From contig NZ_FLSP01000001.1 in the NCBI RefSeq assembly GCF_900091315.1, positions 62,001-126,000 on the forward strand: 64,000 bases of DNA, written 5' to 3'. The notes below the pieces were generated by a model that had not been told where the DNA came from, did not search any database, and saw only the letters and a list, made by a program, of their open reading frames with translations. Source of the DNA: Streptomyces sp. DI166. Lineage in GTDB: Bacteria; Actinomycetota; Actinomycetes; Streptomycetales; Streptomycetaceae. The translations under genes were made by a program, and so were the position numbers. Below are positions 11,809 through 19,526 of the stretch, in pieces (position 1 is the first letter of the stretch; each line of letters starts with the position of its first letter).

Positions 11809-12163
11809 CGAGCACTGCCTCCAGAAGGGCCCGGTCAGTGGGGTTGTGGTGGAACTCGGGGGGCTTGGTGGTGAGTGCCCCGCAGTCGACGAGGTCCGAC
11901 AGCAGCACCTTGGTCACCGCCGCCGGCAGCTTCAGGTGTGCGGAGACCTCCGCGACCGACACGGGGGCGCGGCACAGGTCGAGCGCCACCGTGTGTTCGG
12001 GACCCAGATAGCCGAGGGGGGTCGCCCCGGTGGCCATCACCTGGGAGATCAGGTCGAGGGCGACGGTGGGCCGGGTCCGGCCGTTGCTGACCGTGAAAGG
12101 GCGCACCAGCCGTCCGGCCGCGTCGTCGAGCCAGGGCCCGTCACCGGCCGCCGCCACGCTCAA
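11786..12163 (-). CDS. cvnC: Conservon protein CvnC (DUF742)
   Basis: This 125-aa DUF742 protein has the family's LVRPFTVSNGRTRPT segment near residue 20, the central LDLISQVMATG and a C-terminal winged-helix-like half ending in LLEAVLDGLRRQL. CvnC proteins bind the CvnA sensor in this four-protein complex. The TTG at 12163 overlaps the cvnB stop in a TTGA; GTG 12157 is an equally possible start. It overlaps cvnD by 23 nt. Confidence 0.92.
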   Translation of the reverse strand: MSVAAAGDGPWLDDAAGRLVRPFTVSNGRTRPTVALDLISQVMATGATPLGYLGPEHTVALDLCRAPVSVAEVSAHLKLPAAVTKVLLSDLVDCGALTTKPPEFHHNPTDRALLEAVLDGLRRQL

Positions 12164-12594
12164 TGCCTCGACGCCGACGGTTCGACGGCGTGCTGCCGGG
12201 GCGCGGTGACCAGGTACGGGCGGACGCTCTTGACCAGCATCGCCATCTCGTAGCCGAGGACGGCGGCGTCGGCCTCGCGGCCGGCCAGGACGGCGAGGCA
12301 GGTGCCGGAGCCGGCGGTGGTGACGAACAGCAGGGTCGAGTCGAGTTCGACCACGACCTGGCGTACGTCGCCGCCGTCGCCGAAGCGGACTCCGGCGCTG
12401 CGGCCGAGGGAGTACAGGCCGGAGGCCAGGGCCGCCATGTGGTCGGCGCTGTCGGCATCGAGGCCGTGAACCGACTTCACAAGGCCGTCGCAGGAGAGGA
12501 GCACCGCACTGGTGGTGTGCGGTACGCGCTGCACGAGGCCGCTCATCAGCCAGTCGAGATCGGATACATGGCCGGTCGGCGCTTCGCTCGCCAT
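12160..12594 (-). CDS. cvnB: Conservon roadblock/LC7 protein CvnB
   Basis: This 144-aa roadblock/LC7-domain protein spans the family pattern from LDWLMSGLVQRVPHTTSAVLLSCDGL to the C-terminal LVKSVRPYL. Roadblock proteins act as regulators or GAP-like partners of MglA/CvnD-type GTPases. ATG 12594 has AAGGAG about 10 nt upstream. There are 68 nt between cvnA and cvnB, the largest gap within the four-gene set. Confidence 0.94.
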   Translation of the reverse strand: MASEAPTGHVSDLDWLMSGLVQRVPHTTSAVLLSCDGLVKSVHGLDADSADHMAALASGLYSLGRSAGVRFGDGGDVRQVVVELDSTLLFVTTAGSGTCLAVLAGREADAAVLGYEMAMLVKSVRPYLVTAPRQHAVEPSASRH

Positions 12595-12662
12595 GGTGGA
12601 TCGACTCCTTGAGGTACGAAGGTCTGCGGGAGCGCTGGGGGTGGGCGTGTACGCGTGCGTGG

Positions 12663-14447
12663 TCATCCGGCTGGTGTGCTCCCGTCGTGCCGGTCGGTGT
12701 GCTCGGAGTGGGACAGGTGCGTGGGGGTGTCCGGTATCCGCGCCGGGGTCACGTCCGTCTCCAGGAACTCCGCGGTCAGGGGGTCGAGTTGGTGCTCCGA
12801 CTCCAGGTGCTGCTGGGCCTCGGCGAGGCCGATGCCGCGTTGGAAGGCGGCCATGAGTCCGGGGTCGTGGCCGGGCAGGTGCTCGGGTTCCTGGCGCGGC
12901 AGGGGGCCGTCGCGCAGTTGGGGTGCGATGTGCTCCTGGGCGCGGCGGCGGGGCAGTTGGGGTTTGCCCATGGTGCCGCGGACGGCTCCGGAGCGCGGGA
13001 CGGGCGGGACGCCGTTGTGCTCGACGACGACGGCCCGGTCCTGGGGGCGGATGCCGGGTACGGCCTCGGCGATGGTGGGCCGCTCCTCGTGGGAGCCGCG
13101 CACGGGCAGGGGTACGGGGCCGCCCGCGGCCTGCGCCTTGGGGTGCTGCGGCGCCGGGCGTGCGGCGGGCCGCTGCGGTCCCGGTGCCGTCGGCACCGGT
13201 GCGCCCCCGGTGGCGCCCTCGTTCGCGGCGGGACCGCCGGAGTCGGCGCCGAGCAGGCCCTGCGGTACGACGAGGACGGCCTGGACTCCGCCGTAGATGT
13301 TGGTCTGCAGGCGGACGTTGATGCCGTGGCGGCGGGCGAGCTGGGAGACGACGAACAGGCCGATGCGGCCGTCGGCCAGCAGGCGGGCGACGTTGACCTG
13401 GTCCGGGTCGGCGAGCAGGGCGTTCATGCGCTCCTGCTCCTCGACGGGCATGCCCAGTCCGCGGTCCTCGACCTCGACGGCGAGGCCGGAGGTGACGAGG
13501 TTGGCGCGGAGCAGCACCTGGGTGTGCGGGGCGGAGAACACGGTGGCGTTCTCGACCAGTTCGGCGAGCAGGTGGATGACGTCGGCGACGGCGTGGCCGC
13601 GCAGGGTGCCGTCGATGGGCGGCACCAGCTTGACCCGGGAGTACTGCTCGACCTCGGCGATGGCGGAGCGCAGTACCTCGGTCATGGAGACCGGGTTGCT
13701 CCACTGGCGGCGGGAGACGGCGCCGCCGAGGACGGCGAGGTTCTCGGCGTGGCGGCGGATCCGGGTGGCGAGGTGGTCGACGTGGAAGAGCCCCTTGAGC
13801 AGGTCGGGGTCCTCCATCTCGTTCTCCAGCTCGTCGAGGATGGAGATCTCGCGGTGCACCAGGGACTGCAGGCGCCGGGCGAGGTTGACGAAGACTTCGA
13901 GTTTCTGTTCGTCGCCGGCCTGGCTGGAGAGCTGGGCGGCCTGGACGACGGAGGCGACGGCCCCGTCGTGGGCGCGGGCCAGGTCGGCGGCGAGGAGTTC
14001 GAAGTCGTCGGCGTCCTCGGGCGGGCCGCTGCGCGGTTTGCGCCGGGGCGGGGCGTCGCCGCGGCGCAGGGCGTCGACGAGGGCGCGCAGTTCGGCCTCG
14101 CCGCGGGCGGTGGAGCGGCGCAGGGCGCCGACGCGCTCGCTGACGGAGCGGGCGGTGCGGTCGGCGACGACGGCGGCGATCACGAGGGCCGCGAGGGCGA
14201 CGGTCGCGGCGCCGCCGAGCATGCCCCACAGGGTGATGCCCGGCCGGGCGCCGGTGCTGCGGACGGTGAACAGCACGGCCGCGCAGGCGGCGAGGGCCAC
14301 CGCGACGGGTGGGAGCACGGCGAGCCGGAGGAGCTGCGGCCGTATGTGCGTCTCGGGCAGCGCCGGGGCGGGGCGGGCGACCGGTCGACCGTGCCGCCCG
14401 CCCTCACGGCGGTCTGCGCGTGCGGCCGGTGCGCGGAGGTGAGACAT
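12663..14447 (-). CDS. cvnA: Conservon sensor kinase-like protein CvnA
   Basis: This 594-aa membrane protein has two transmembrane helices (about residues 41-61 and 73-95), a signalling linker, a helical region with LVHREISILDELE, and a HATPase_c domain. The ATPase shows the N-box ELVENATVFSAP (near residue 305) and G-box DRGLGM. The C-terminal 200 residues are Pro/Gly-rich and probably disordered. Unlike cvnA members with large extracytoplasmic sensor domains, almost nothing lies between the two helices, so the signal is probably sensed in or at the membrane. It is the first gene of the cvnABCD operon. Confidence 0.93.
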   Translation of the reverse strand: MSHLRAPAARADRREGGRHGRPVARPAPALPETHIRPQLLRLAVLPPVAVALAACAAVLFTVRSTGARPGITLWGMLGGAATVALAALVIAAVVADRTARSVSERVGALRRSTARGEAELRALVDALRRGDAPPRRKPRSGPPEDADDFELLAADLARAHDGAVASVVQAAQLSSQAGDEQKLEVFVNLARRLQSLVHREISILDELENEMEDPDLLKGLFHVDHLATRIRRHAENLAVLGGAVSRRQWSNPVSMTEVLRSAIAEVEQYSRVKLVPPIDGTLRGHAVADVIHLLAELVENATVFSAPHTQVLLRANLVTSGLAVEVEDRGLGMPVEEQERMNALLADPDQVNVARLLADGRIGLFVVSQLARRHGINVRLQTNIYGGVQAVLVVPQGLLGADSGGPAANEGATGGAPVPTAPGPQRPAARPAPQHPKAQAAGGPVPLPVRGSHEERPTIAEAVPGIRPQDRAVVVEHNGVPPVPRSGAVRGTMGKPQLPRRRAQEHIAPQLRDGPLPRQEPEHLPGHDPGLMAAFQRGIGLAEAQQHLESEHQLDPLTAEFLETDVTPARIPDTPTHLSHSEHTDRHDGSTPAG

Positions 14448-14899
14448 CGGTGTCCTCGTGGCTGTGTCCGTCGGGCGTGGTCCTCACGACGCCCGGCTCG
14501 GTGTCCGCGCCGGGCGTGCGCCATCGCGGTGTCGGTCGAGAGAGCGGGAAAAACGGCCCTGCGTCGCCCGACGGACACTGACAGTAGTCGGCAAGGCAAC
14601 ATGTGCGGTGGGCAGTTGACAAACTCGTACGCGCAGCGCCCGGCTCTGGTATGGGCGCTCGGGCGACAGATCGTCAGCCCTCATCGAACGTCGTGCCGAA
14701 ACGACCAACTGTCGATCACACCTGGTCAGAAGGTGTACCCGAAGAAGCATCAAGAGGCGGACAGCCTCTCGCTCTCCGCCCCTCGCCGTTCGCATTTTCT
14801 CCGCCAGAGGTCAACCTGACGCCACCCGGTTCACCCTCCCGAGGGTTCCGGCCCAACGGTGACGGGGCGTGGCGGAAGCACCGGGGTGCCCCTTGGGCG
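14448..14899. other. 452-nt intergenic region upstream of the conservon
   Basis: No gene is supported here. It is the leader/promoter region of cvnA on the minus strand and the 3' flank of the HxlR gene. Visible elements are a perfect 9-bp inverted repeat ACGCCCGGC/GCCGGGCGT with an 11-nt spacer at 14489-14517, about 42 nt before the cvnA ATG, and a small ACACCT/AGGTGT repeat at 14718-14736. A TTGACA at 14617-14622 on the plus strand lacks a matching -10 box. Confidence 0.4.
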
Positions 14900-15391
14900 T
14901 CAGGAGGCGTCCGGCTCGACGCGGAGCAGCCCCGGACCCTCGTCCACGTACGTCTCCCCGTCCGCCACGTCGTGCCCCTCGCCGCACCGCAGCGCGGCGC
15001 GCACCTCGGCGCCGCAGTCCTTGTGGCGTACGACGACCGCGGGCCCCTGCTCGTCGGCGGCCCAGGTGTCGCCCCACTGCCGCAGGGCCACGAGCACGGG
15101 CAGGAAGTCGCGCCCCTTCCGGGTCAGTTGGTAGGCGTGCCGGGTCCGCTGGCCCGGCTCCCGGTACGGCACCCGCTCCAGCAGTCCGGCCGCGGTCAGC
15201 TCCTTCAGGCGTGCCGCGGCGGCCGGTTCGCCGACGCCCACGCGCTTGGCGAAGTCGTCGAAGCGCCGGGTGCCGAAGAACGCCTCGCGCATGATCAGCA
15301 GCGCCGTCCGGGTGCCGACGATCTCCAGGGTCCGGGCGATGGAGCAGTTGGCCATGGACCAGGTGTCCCGCTCCGCCAGCAGATCGCTCAT
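14900..15391 (-). CDS. HxlR-family transcriptional regulator
   Basis: This 163-aa winged-helix regulator has the HxlR signature CSIARTLEIVGTRTALLIMREAFFGTRRFDDFAKRVG-like helices (residues about 16-52) and the wing LTRKGRDFLPVLVALRQWGD. The Cys at position 16 is at the usual place for redox or aldehyde sensing in this family. A C-terminal extension carries further cysteines. It is divergent from an SDR-MFS operon across a 115-nt region with a 26-bp palindrome. The most likely role is repression of that operon and of itself, with release by an electrophile or oxidant. Confidence 0.92.
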   Translation of the reverse strand: MSDLLAERDTWSMANCSIARTLEIVGTRTALLIMREAFFGTRRFDDFAKRVGVGEPAAAARLKELTAAGLLERVPYREPGQRTRHAYQLTRKGRDFLPVLVALRQWGDTWAADEQGPAVVVRHKDCGAEVRAALRCGEGHDVADGETYVDEGPGLLRVEPDAS

Positions 15392-15451
15392 GCCCGCCTC
15401 TCCCGCTTCCCCGGCTGACTTGCCTCAACAGATGTCAGACTATACCGTCGA

Positions 15452-15477
15452 GCTGACTTACGAATACATAAGTCAGC
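15452..15477. promoter_or_regulatory. Palindromic operator between hxlR and the SDR-MFS operon
   Basis: A perfect 9-bp inverted repeat GCTGACTTA/TAAGTCAGC with an 8-nt spacer (CGAATACA) lies between the divergent genes, 29 nt before the SDR ATG. A -10-like TATAGT for the hxlR direction lies beside it. The size and position fit a dimeric HxlR-type binding site. Confidence 0.7.
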
Positions 15478-15506
15478 CCTTTGCGTTGCATCCGTAGGAG
15501 AGAGTC

Positions 15507-16205
15507 ATGGACATCAGCACGGCAACAGCCCTGGTCACGGGCGCCAACCGGGGACTCGGCAGGGCCCTTGCCCAGGAGCTGACCGCACGCGGCGCCACCG
15601 TCTGGGCGGCGGCCCGGCGGCCCGAGCAGATCGATCTGCCCGGTGTGAAGGCGATCCGGCTGGACGTCACCGATCCCGAGTCGGTCGCCGCTGCCGCCGA
15701 GGCGGCCGGTGACGTCAATCTCCTGATCAACAACGCGGGCACCTCCACCGGCGCCGACCCGCTGACCGGCGACTGGGCCGACCTCCGGCTGGAGCTGGAC
15801 ACCCACTACCTGGGCAGTCTCCGGGTGATCCGGGCCTTCGCCCCGGTGATCGAGGCCCGCGGCGGCGGGTCGATCCTCAACATCCTGTCGGTCCTGTCCT
15901 GGATCGGCTTCCCGACCGTCGGCGCCTACGCCGCCGCCAAGTCCGCGGCCTGGAGCATGACCAACACCGTCCGCCAGCAGCTCGCGCCCAGCGGCATCAC
16001 CGTGTCCGCGCTGCACGTCGGCTACATGGACACCGACATGGCCCGCCACGTCACCCAGCCCAAGACCGCCCCCGCCGACGTCGCGCGCGCCGCAGTGGAC
16101 GGCATCGCCGCGGGCTCGCCCGAGATCGTCGTCGACGACCTCAGCCGCCAGGTCCAGGCGGGCCTCGCGGGCGGTGTCGCCGCCCTGTACCCCCAGCTCG
16201 GCTGA
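15507..16205 (+). CDS. Short-chain dehydrogenase/reductase
   Basis: This 232-aa classical SDR should carry out NAD(P)-dependent oxidation or reduction of a carbonyl or alcohol. It shows the cofactor motif TGANRGLG (11-18), NNAG (75-78), catalytic Ser128, and Tyr141-x-x-x-Lys145 in the YAAAK motif. The ATG has GGAGAGAG about 7 nt upstream. It is the first gene of an operon with an MFS pump, 12 nt apart, and is divergent from an HxlR regulator. This suggests a detoxification unit that reduces and exports a reactive compound. Confidence 0.93.
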   Translation: MDISTATALVTGANRGLGRALAQELTARGATVWAAARRPEQIDLPGVKAIRLDVTDPESVAAAAEAAGDVNLLINNAGTSTGADPLTGDWADLRLELDTHYLGSLRVIRAFAPVIEARGGGSILNILSVLSWIGFPTVGAYAAAKSAAWSMTNTVRQQLAPSGITVSALHVGYMDTDMARHVTQPKTAPADVARAAVDGIAAGSPEIVVDDLSRQVQAGLAGGVAALYPQLG

Positions 16206-16217
16206 GACGAGGACGCC

Positions 16218-17783
16218 GTGACCTCCACCCCCTCCCCCGTGGCCGCCGACCGGGCGGCCGCGCCACGGCCCTCCGACGGGGACCGGGCCGCCCGGTTCAC
16301 CGCGACCGTGACCCTCGTCGCCATGTGTCTCGGGGCCATGACGACCTTCCTGCTGATCACCGCGTCCGTGTCGGCGCTCGCGGCCATCCAGGACGACCTG
16401 CGCGTCTCCCCGACCGGCCTGGTCTGGATCCCCTCCGCCTACACCCTGCTCGTGGCCTGCCTGGTGATGTCCGCGGGCACGGTCGGCAACCTCTACGGCC
16501 GCAAGCGCGCCTTCCTGACCGGCGCCGCGATCCTGATCGCCGGCTCGCTCACCGTCTACGTCTCGACCTCGGTGACCGGTGTCATCGCCGGCCAGCTGAT
16601 ATCCGGCGTCGGCGGCGCGCTCGTCCTGCCCAACAGCCTGGCCATCCTGAGCGCCGCCTTCCCCGACCCGCACCGCCGCACCGAGGTGGTCACCATGTGG
16701 GCGGCCTCCTCCGGCATCGGCCTCGCCGTCGGACCGCTCATCGCGGGCGCCCTGATGGACCACTTCCACTGGCACACGGTCTTCCTGTCGACCGCCGTCC
16801 TCGCCGTGGTCACGATGGCGGTCGCCGCCTTCGTCACCGAGTCCCGCGCCCCCGGCGGCAGACTCGACATCCCCGGCCAGATCCTTGCCGTCCTGGGCAT
16901 CGCCGCCCTCGTCTACGCCCTCATCGAAGGCGGCCACGAGGGCTACACCGCCCCGCGCATCCTCGTCGCCTGGTGCGTCGCGGCCGCGGCGCTGACCGGC
17001 TTCGTCCTCGTCGAACGCGCCGCCCGCGCCCCCATGCTGGACGTCTCCCTGTTCCGCTCGGCGTCCTTCAGCGCGGTCATGTTCGTCGCGGCCGTCTCCC
17101 TGTTCGGCTTCACCGGGGTCGCCATCCTGTCGGTGCTCTTCTACGAACGGGTCCAGCACCTGTCCGCCCTGGACGTGGCGTGGCGCCTGCTGCCCTTCTT
17201 CGGGACGTACGTGGTCGTCGCCTACGCCGCCGGGGCCCTCATCCGCCGTACCGGCTTCAAGCTCCCCCTCACCTCGGGCTTCCTCCTCGGCGCGGGCGCC
17301 ACCGCCGGATTCCTCACCGTGGGACCCGACACCCCCTACTCCCAGGTGTGGTGGCTGTACGTCCTCTTCGGCGCCGCCTGCGGCATGGTGGCCGCGCCCA
17401 GCACCGCCGCCGCCCTGGTCAGCGTCTCCCACGAACGCGCCGGAATGGCCTCCGGAGCCGTGAACGCCTTCCGCCAGGTGGGCTCCGTGACCGGCTCCGC
17501 CCTTCTCGGCGCGCTGCTCGCAGGCCGGCTCCGGTCCCGGCTGCCGGCCGAGCTGGAGGCCCACGGGGTACCCGAGGGGTCCAGGTCCGCCGTCGAGCAT
17601 GCCGTCTCCACGGGCAGCGCCCACGGCCCTGCCCCGCGCAGCGTGACGGCCGCCATCGCTGACGCCTTCACCTCCGGAGTGCACGCGGGCATGGTCGTCG
17701 TCGCCGTGGTCTCCCTGTGCGCGGCACTGGCCTCCGCGCTCCTGGTGCACAACCGCCCGCACCGGGTCGGCGGGACGGGCTGA
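16218..17783 (+). CDS. MFS transporter, DHA2 (14-helix) drug exporter type
   Basis: This 521-aa integral membrane protein has about 14 predicted helices between residues 30 and 515. Family signs are the first-helix region followed by TGLVWIPSAYTL, the loop 2-3 motif GNLYGRKRAF and the motif-C-like segment SGIGLAVGPLIAGAL. DHA2 members export drugs or toxic metabolites by proton antiport. It begins with GTG 16218, 12 nt after the SDR, and is followed by a strong terminator. The regulation should be that of the SDR promoter. Confidence 0.92.
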   Translation: MTSTPSPVAADRAAAPRPSDGDRAARFTATVTLVAMCLGAMTTFLLITASVSALAAIQDDLRVSPTGLVWIPSAYTLLVACLVMSAGTVGNLYGRKRAFLTGAAILIAGSLTVYVSTSVTGVIAGQLISGVGGALVLPNSLAILSAAFPDPHRRTEVVTMWAASSGIGLAVGPLIAGALMDHFHWHTVFLSTAVLAVVTMAVAAFVTESRAPGGRLDIPGQILAVLGIAALVYALIEGGHEGYTAPRILVAWCVAAAALTGFVLVERAARAPMLDVSLFRSASFSAVMFVAAVSLFGFTGVAILSVLFYERVQHLSALDVAWRLLPFFGTYVVVAYAAGALIRRTGFKLPLTSGFLLGAGATAGFLTVGPDTPYSQVWWLYVLFGAACGMVAAPSTAAALVSVSHERAGMASGAVNAFRQVGSVTGSALLGALLAGRLRSRLPAELEAHGVPEGSRSAVEHAVSTGSAHGPAPRSVTAAIADAFTSGVHAGMVVVAVVSLCAALASALLVHNRPHRVGGTG

Positions 17784-17810
17784 GCACGGTCCCCGGGCAC
17801 GAAGACCTCC

Positions 17811-17843
17811 GGTGTGGTGCGGCCGTCGTGGCCGCACCACACC
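17811..17843 (+). terminator. Strong hairpin terminator after the SDR-MFS operon
   Basis: A perfect 14-bp stem (17811-17824 with 17830-17843) with loop GTCGT lies 27 nt after the MFS stop. Confidence 0.8.
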
Positions 17844-17865
17844 GCGCTCCCCGGCAGGTCGCTGT

Positions 17866-17871
17866 TATGGT
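17866..17871 (+). promoter_or_regulatory. -10 box for the small membrane protein gene
   Basis: TATGGT lies 28 nt before the TTG start at 17900, just beyond the preceding terminator. It includes the in-frame ATG at 17867, which argues that this ATG is not the translation start. Confidence 0.35.
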
Positions 17872-17899
17872 GCGCGCGCGGGGCGGGAGGGGAGCCAGG

Positions 17900-18148
17900 T
17901 TGAACGACCGGTACAGGATCGAACACGTCGCGGACCTGCCGCCCGCGTTGGCGGCGGTACTCGGGATCCTCGCGCTCGCACTCGTCGTCGGAGTGGTGTG
18001 GGCGCTGCTGCGGCTCCCGGACCACACCAAGCTCAGGAGCCCCGAGGCTCGCGAACGGGCGCGGCGGCGCGAGGAGAGCCAGAAGCGGCAGCGGAAGCTG
18101 CGGGCGCGGCGGGAGTCGCTCCAGCGCAGGGCGCGGCGTCAGCCGTAG
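17900..18148 (+). CDS. Small single-pass membrane protein, hypothetical
   Basis: This 82-aa protein has one transmembrane helix (about residues 17-39, PALAAVLGILALALVVGVVWAL) followed by a strongly basic, Arg/Glu-rich tail of about 40 residues that looks like a charged helix. I do not recognise a named family. TTG 17900 is chosen because GGGAGGGGAG lies 6-14 nt upstream; the ATG 17867 would sit in the -10 box. It stands alone, after a terminator and convergent with the metallo-hydrolase gene. The topology suggests a membrane-anchored protein with a cytoplasmic basic tail. Confidence 0.65.
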   Translation: MNDRYRIEHVADLPPALAAVLGILALALVVGVVWALLRLPDHTKLRSPEARERARRREESQKRQRKLRARRESLQRRARRQP

Positions 18149-18167
18149 GCGTACGCCCTGCTGGGCG

Positions 18168-19361
18168 TCACCGCTCCCCGGCCAGGTCCAGATCCTCGCT
18201 GCGCGGCTCCGCCACGGGCTCGGCCGGCTGCGGGCGGCGCCAGGGACGCGGGACCGGCTCGGTCGCCGCGCGCCACCAGGGCTGTACGGGAAGCAGGCCG
18301 CCCGGTTCGAAGGGCTCGCCGGGCCGGGGGAAGGCGGCGGCCTGTCCGGCCTCGTCCGCCGCGTCGCGGGTCCACTCGCCCGGTTCCGCCCACGCGTGCG
18401 TGGCGAGGTTGAAGGTGGCCCAGTGGATGGGCAGGAGCACGCCGTGCGGGCGGCCGCCCTGGAGGTCGAGGTGGGCGCGCAGGCCCTCCTCGGGGGTCAT
18501 GTGGATGTCGGGCCAGAACTCGCTGTACGCGCCGAGCTGGATCATCGTCGTGTCGAACGGGCCGTGCTCGGCGCCGATGTCCTTGAAGCCGTCGAAGTAG
18601 CCGGTGTCACCGCTGTGGAAGATGCGGTGCTCGGAGCCGGCGACCGCCCAGGACGCCCACAGGGTGTGCTGGGTGTTGCGCAGGCCCCGGCCGCAGAAGT
18701 GGCGGGCCGGGGTGGCGGTGAGGGTGAGGCCGCCGATCTTGGTGGCCTCGTGCCAGTCCAGCTCGCGCAGCCGGTCGGCGGAGACGCCCCAGTGCTCCAG
18801 GTGGGCGCCGACGCCGAGCGGCACGGCGAAGACCGTGTCGGTGTCGGCCAGTGCCTTGATGGAGGGCAGGTCCAGGTGGTCGTAGTGGTCGTGCGAGATC
18901 ACCACCACGTCCACCGGGCCGAGCGCGGCCAGCGGCAGCGGTACGGGGTGCAGCCGCTTGGGGCCGACGAAGTTGAACGGGGAGCAGCGCTCGCCCCACA
19001 CCGGGTCGAAGAGCACCCTGTGGCCGTCGATCTCGGCGAGCACGCTGGAGTGGCCCATCCAGGTGATGCGCAGGCCGGTGGCCGGCGGGCGGGCGAGATC
19101 GGCCAGGGTGGTGGGGTGCACCGGCACGGTGCCCCGGGGTGAGCGGCGCGGGCGCTCGTCCTTGGCGAAGAAGACCTTGGCGAAGTCCAGCGTCGAGCCG
19201 GAGGGCCGGGTGCGGGTGACGCCGCCGGGGTTCTGGAAGACGCCGTCCTTGAAGTGGGGCGATCTGCGGATGCGCTCCATGCGCTCGCCGGTCGGGTCCG
19301 CGCCGAAGGCCGCCGGCTCCAGCGCGCGGAGCACGGAGCTCAGGGAACGGGAACCGGTCAC
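18168..19361 (-). CDS. Metallo-beta-lactamase-fold hydrolase (NAPE-PLD/UlaG-like)
   Basis: This 397-aa protein has the MBL metal site ISHDHYDHLD (HxHxDH), a later ARHFCGRG and the HSGDTGYF motif. The arrangement, with an N-terminal extension and IHMTPEEGLRAHLDLQG near the C-terminus, is that of the N-acyl-phosphatidylethanolamine phospholipase D-like branch, so a phosphodiesterase or lactonase role on a lipid or sugar is possible. The last 60 residues are Pro-rich. GTG 19361 has GGAGG 5 nt upstream. It is divergent from the amino-acid dehydrogenase and convergent with the small membrane protein. Confidence 0.9.
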   Translation of the reverse strand: MTGSRSLSSVLRALEPAAFGADPTGERMERIRRSPHFKDGVFQNPGGVTRTRPSGSTLDFAKVFFAKDERPRRSPRGTVPVHPTTLADLARPPATGLRITWMGHSSVLAEIDGHRVLFDPVWGERCSPFNFVGPKRLHPVPLPLAALGPVDVVVISHDHYDHLDLPSIKALADTDTVFAVPLGVGAHLEHWGVSADRLRELDWHEATKIGGLTLTATPARHFCGRGLRNTQHTLWASWAVAGSEHRIFHSGDTGYFDGFKDIGAEHGPFDTTMIQLGAYSEFWPDIHMTPEEGLRAHLDLQGGRPHGVLLPIHWATFNLATHAWAEPGEWTRDAADEAGQAAAFPRPGEPFEPGGLLPVQPWWRAATEPVPRPWRRPQPAEPVAEPRSEDLDLAGER

Positions 19362-19471
19362 GCTACCTCCAGGTGGAGTTGTCCAGACAGCTCATTATCG
19401 TCGGCTCCTGTCACAACGATCGCCGACGGATTCCTGTTCCTGCTGAACGGCCATGGGTGCGGTGCCATGCG

Positions 19472-19517
19472 TTGACAGTGCGCGAACCCGATCCGGATAC
19501 TGAATAGCAATTCAGTA
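19472..19517 (+). promoter_or_regulatory. Promoter and 20-bp palindromic operator of the amino-acid dehydrogenase
   Basis: A consensus -35 TTGACA (19472-19477), an 18-nt spacer and a -10 GATACT (19496-19501) precede the gene. A perfect inverted repeat TACTGAAT/ATTCAGTA with a 4-nt AGCA spacer (19498-19517) overlaps the -10 and runs to the AAGGAG ribosome binding site. It resembles TetR-family sites such as those of BetI. The TetR gene immediately downstream of the dehydrogenase is the obvious candidate binder. Confidence 0.7.
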
Positions 19518-19526
19518 AGGAGCCCC

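Noticed and set aside
12160..14229. Very long open frame over cvnA
   Set aside because: Only its last 144 codons (cvnB) look like real protein; the rest is an Arg/Pro-rich shadow of cvnA in another frame, as in many long frames of this G+C-rich sequence.
14617..14645. Plus-strand promoter with TTGACA
   Set aside because: No -10 box at 16-19 nt and no plus-strand gene downstream.
15435..17840. 801-codon minus-strand frame opposite the SDR and MFS genes
   Set aside because: Gly/Asp/Arg-rich composition typical of the antisense frame of a G+C-rich gene; the plus-strand proteins have clear motifs.
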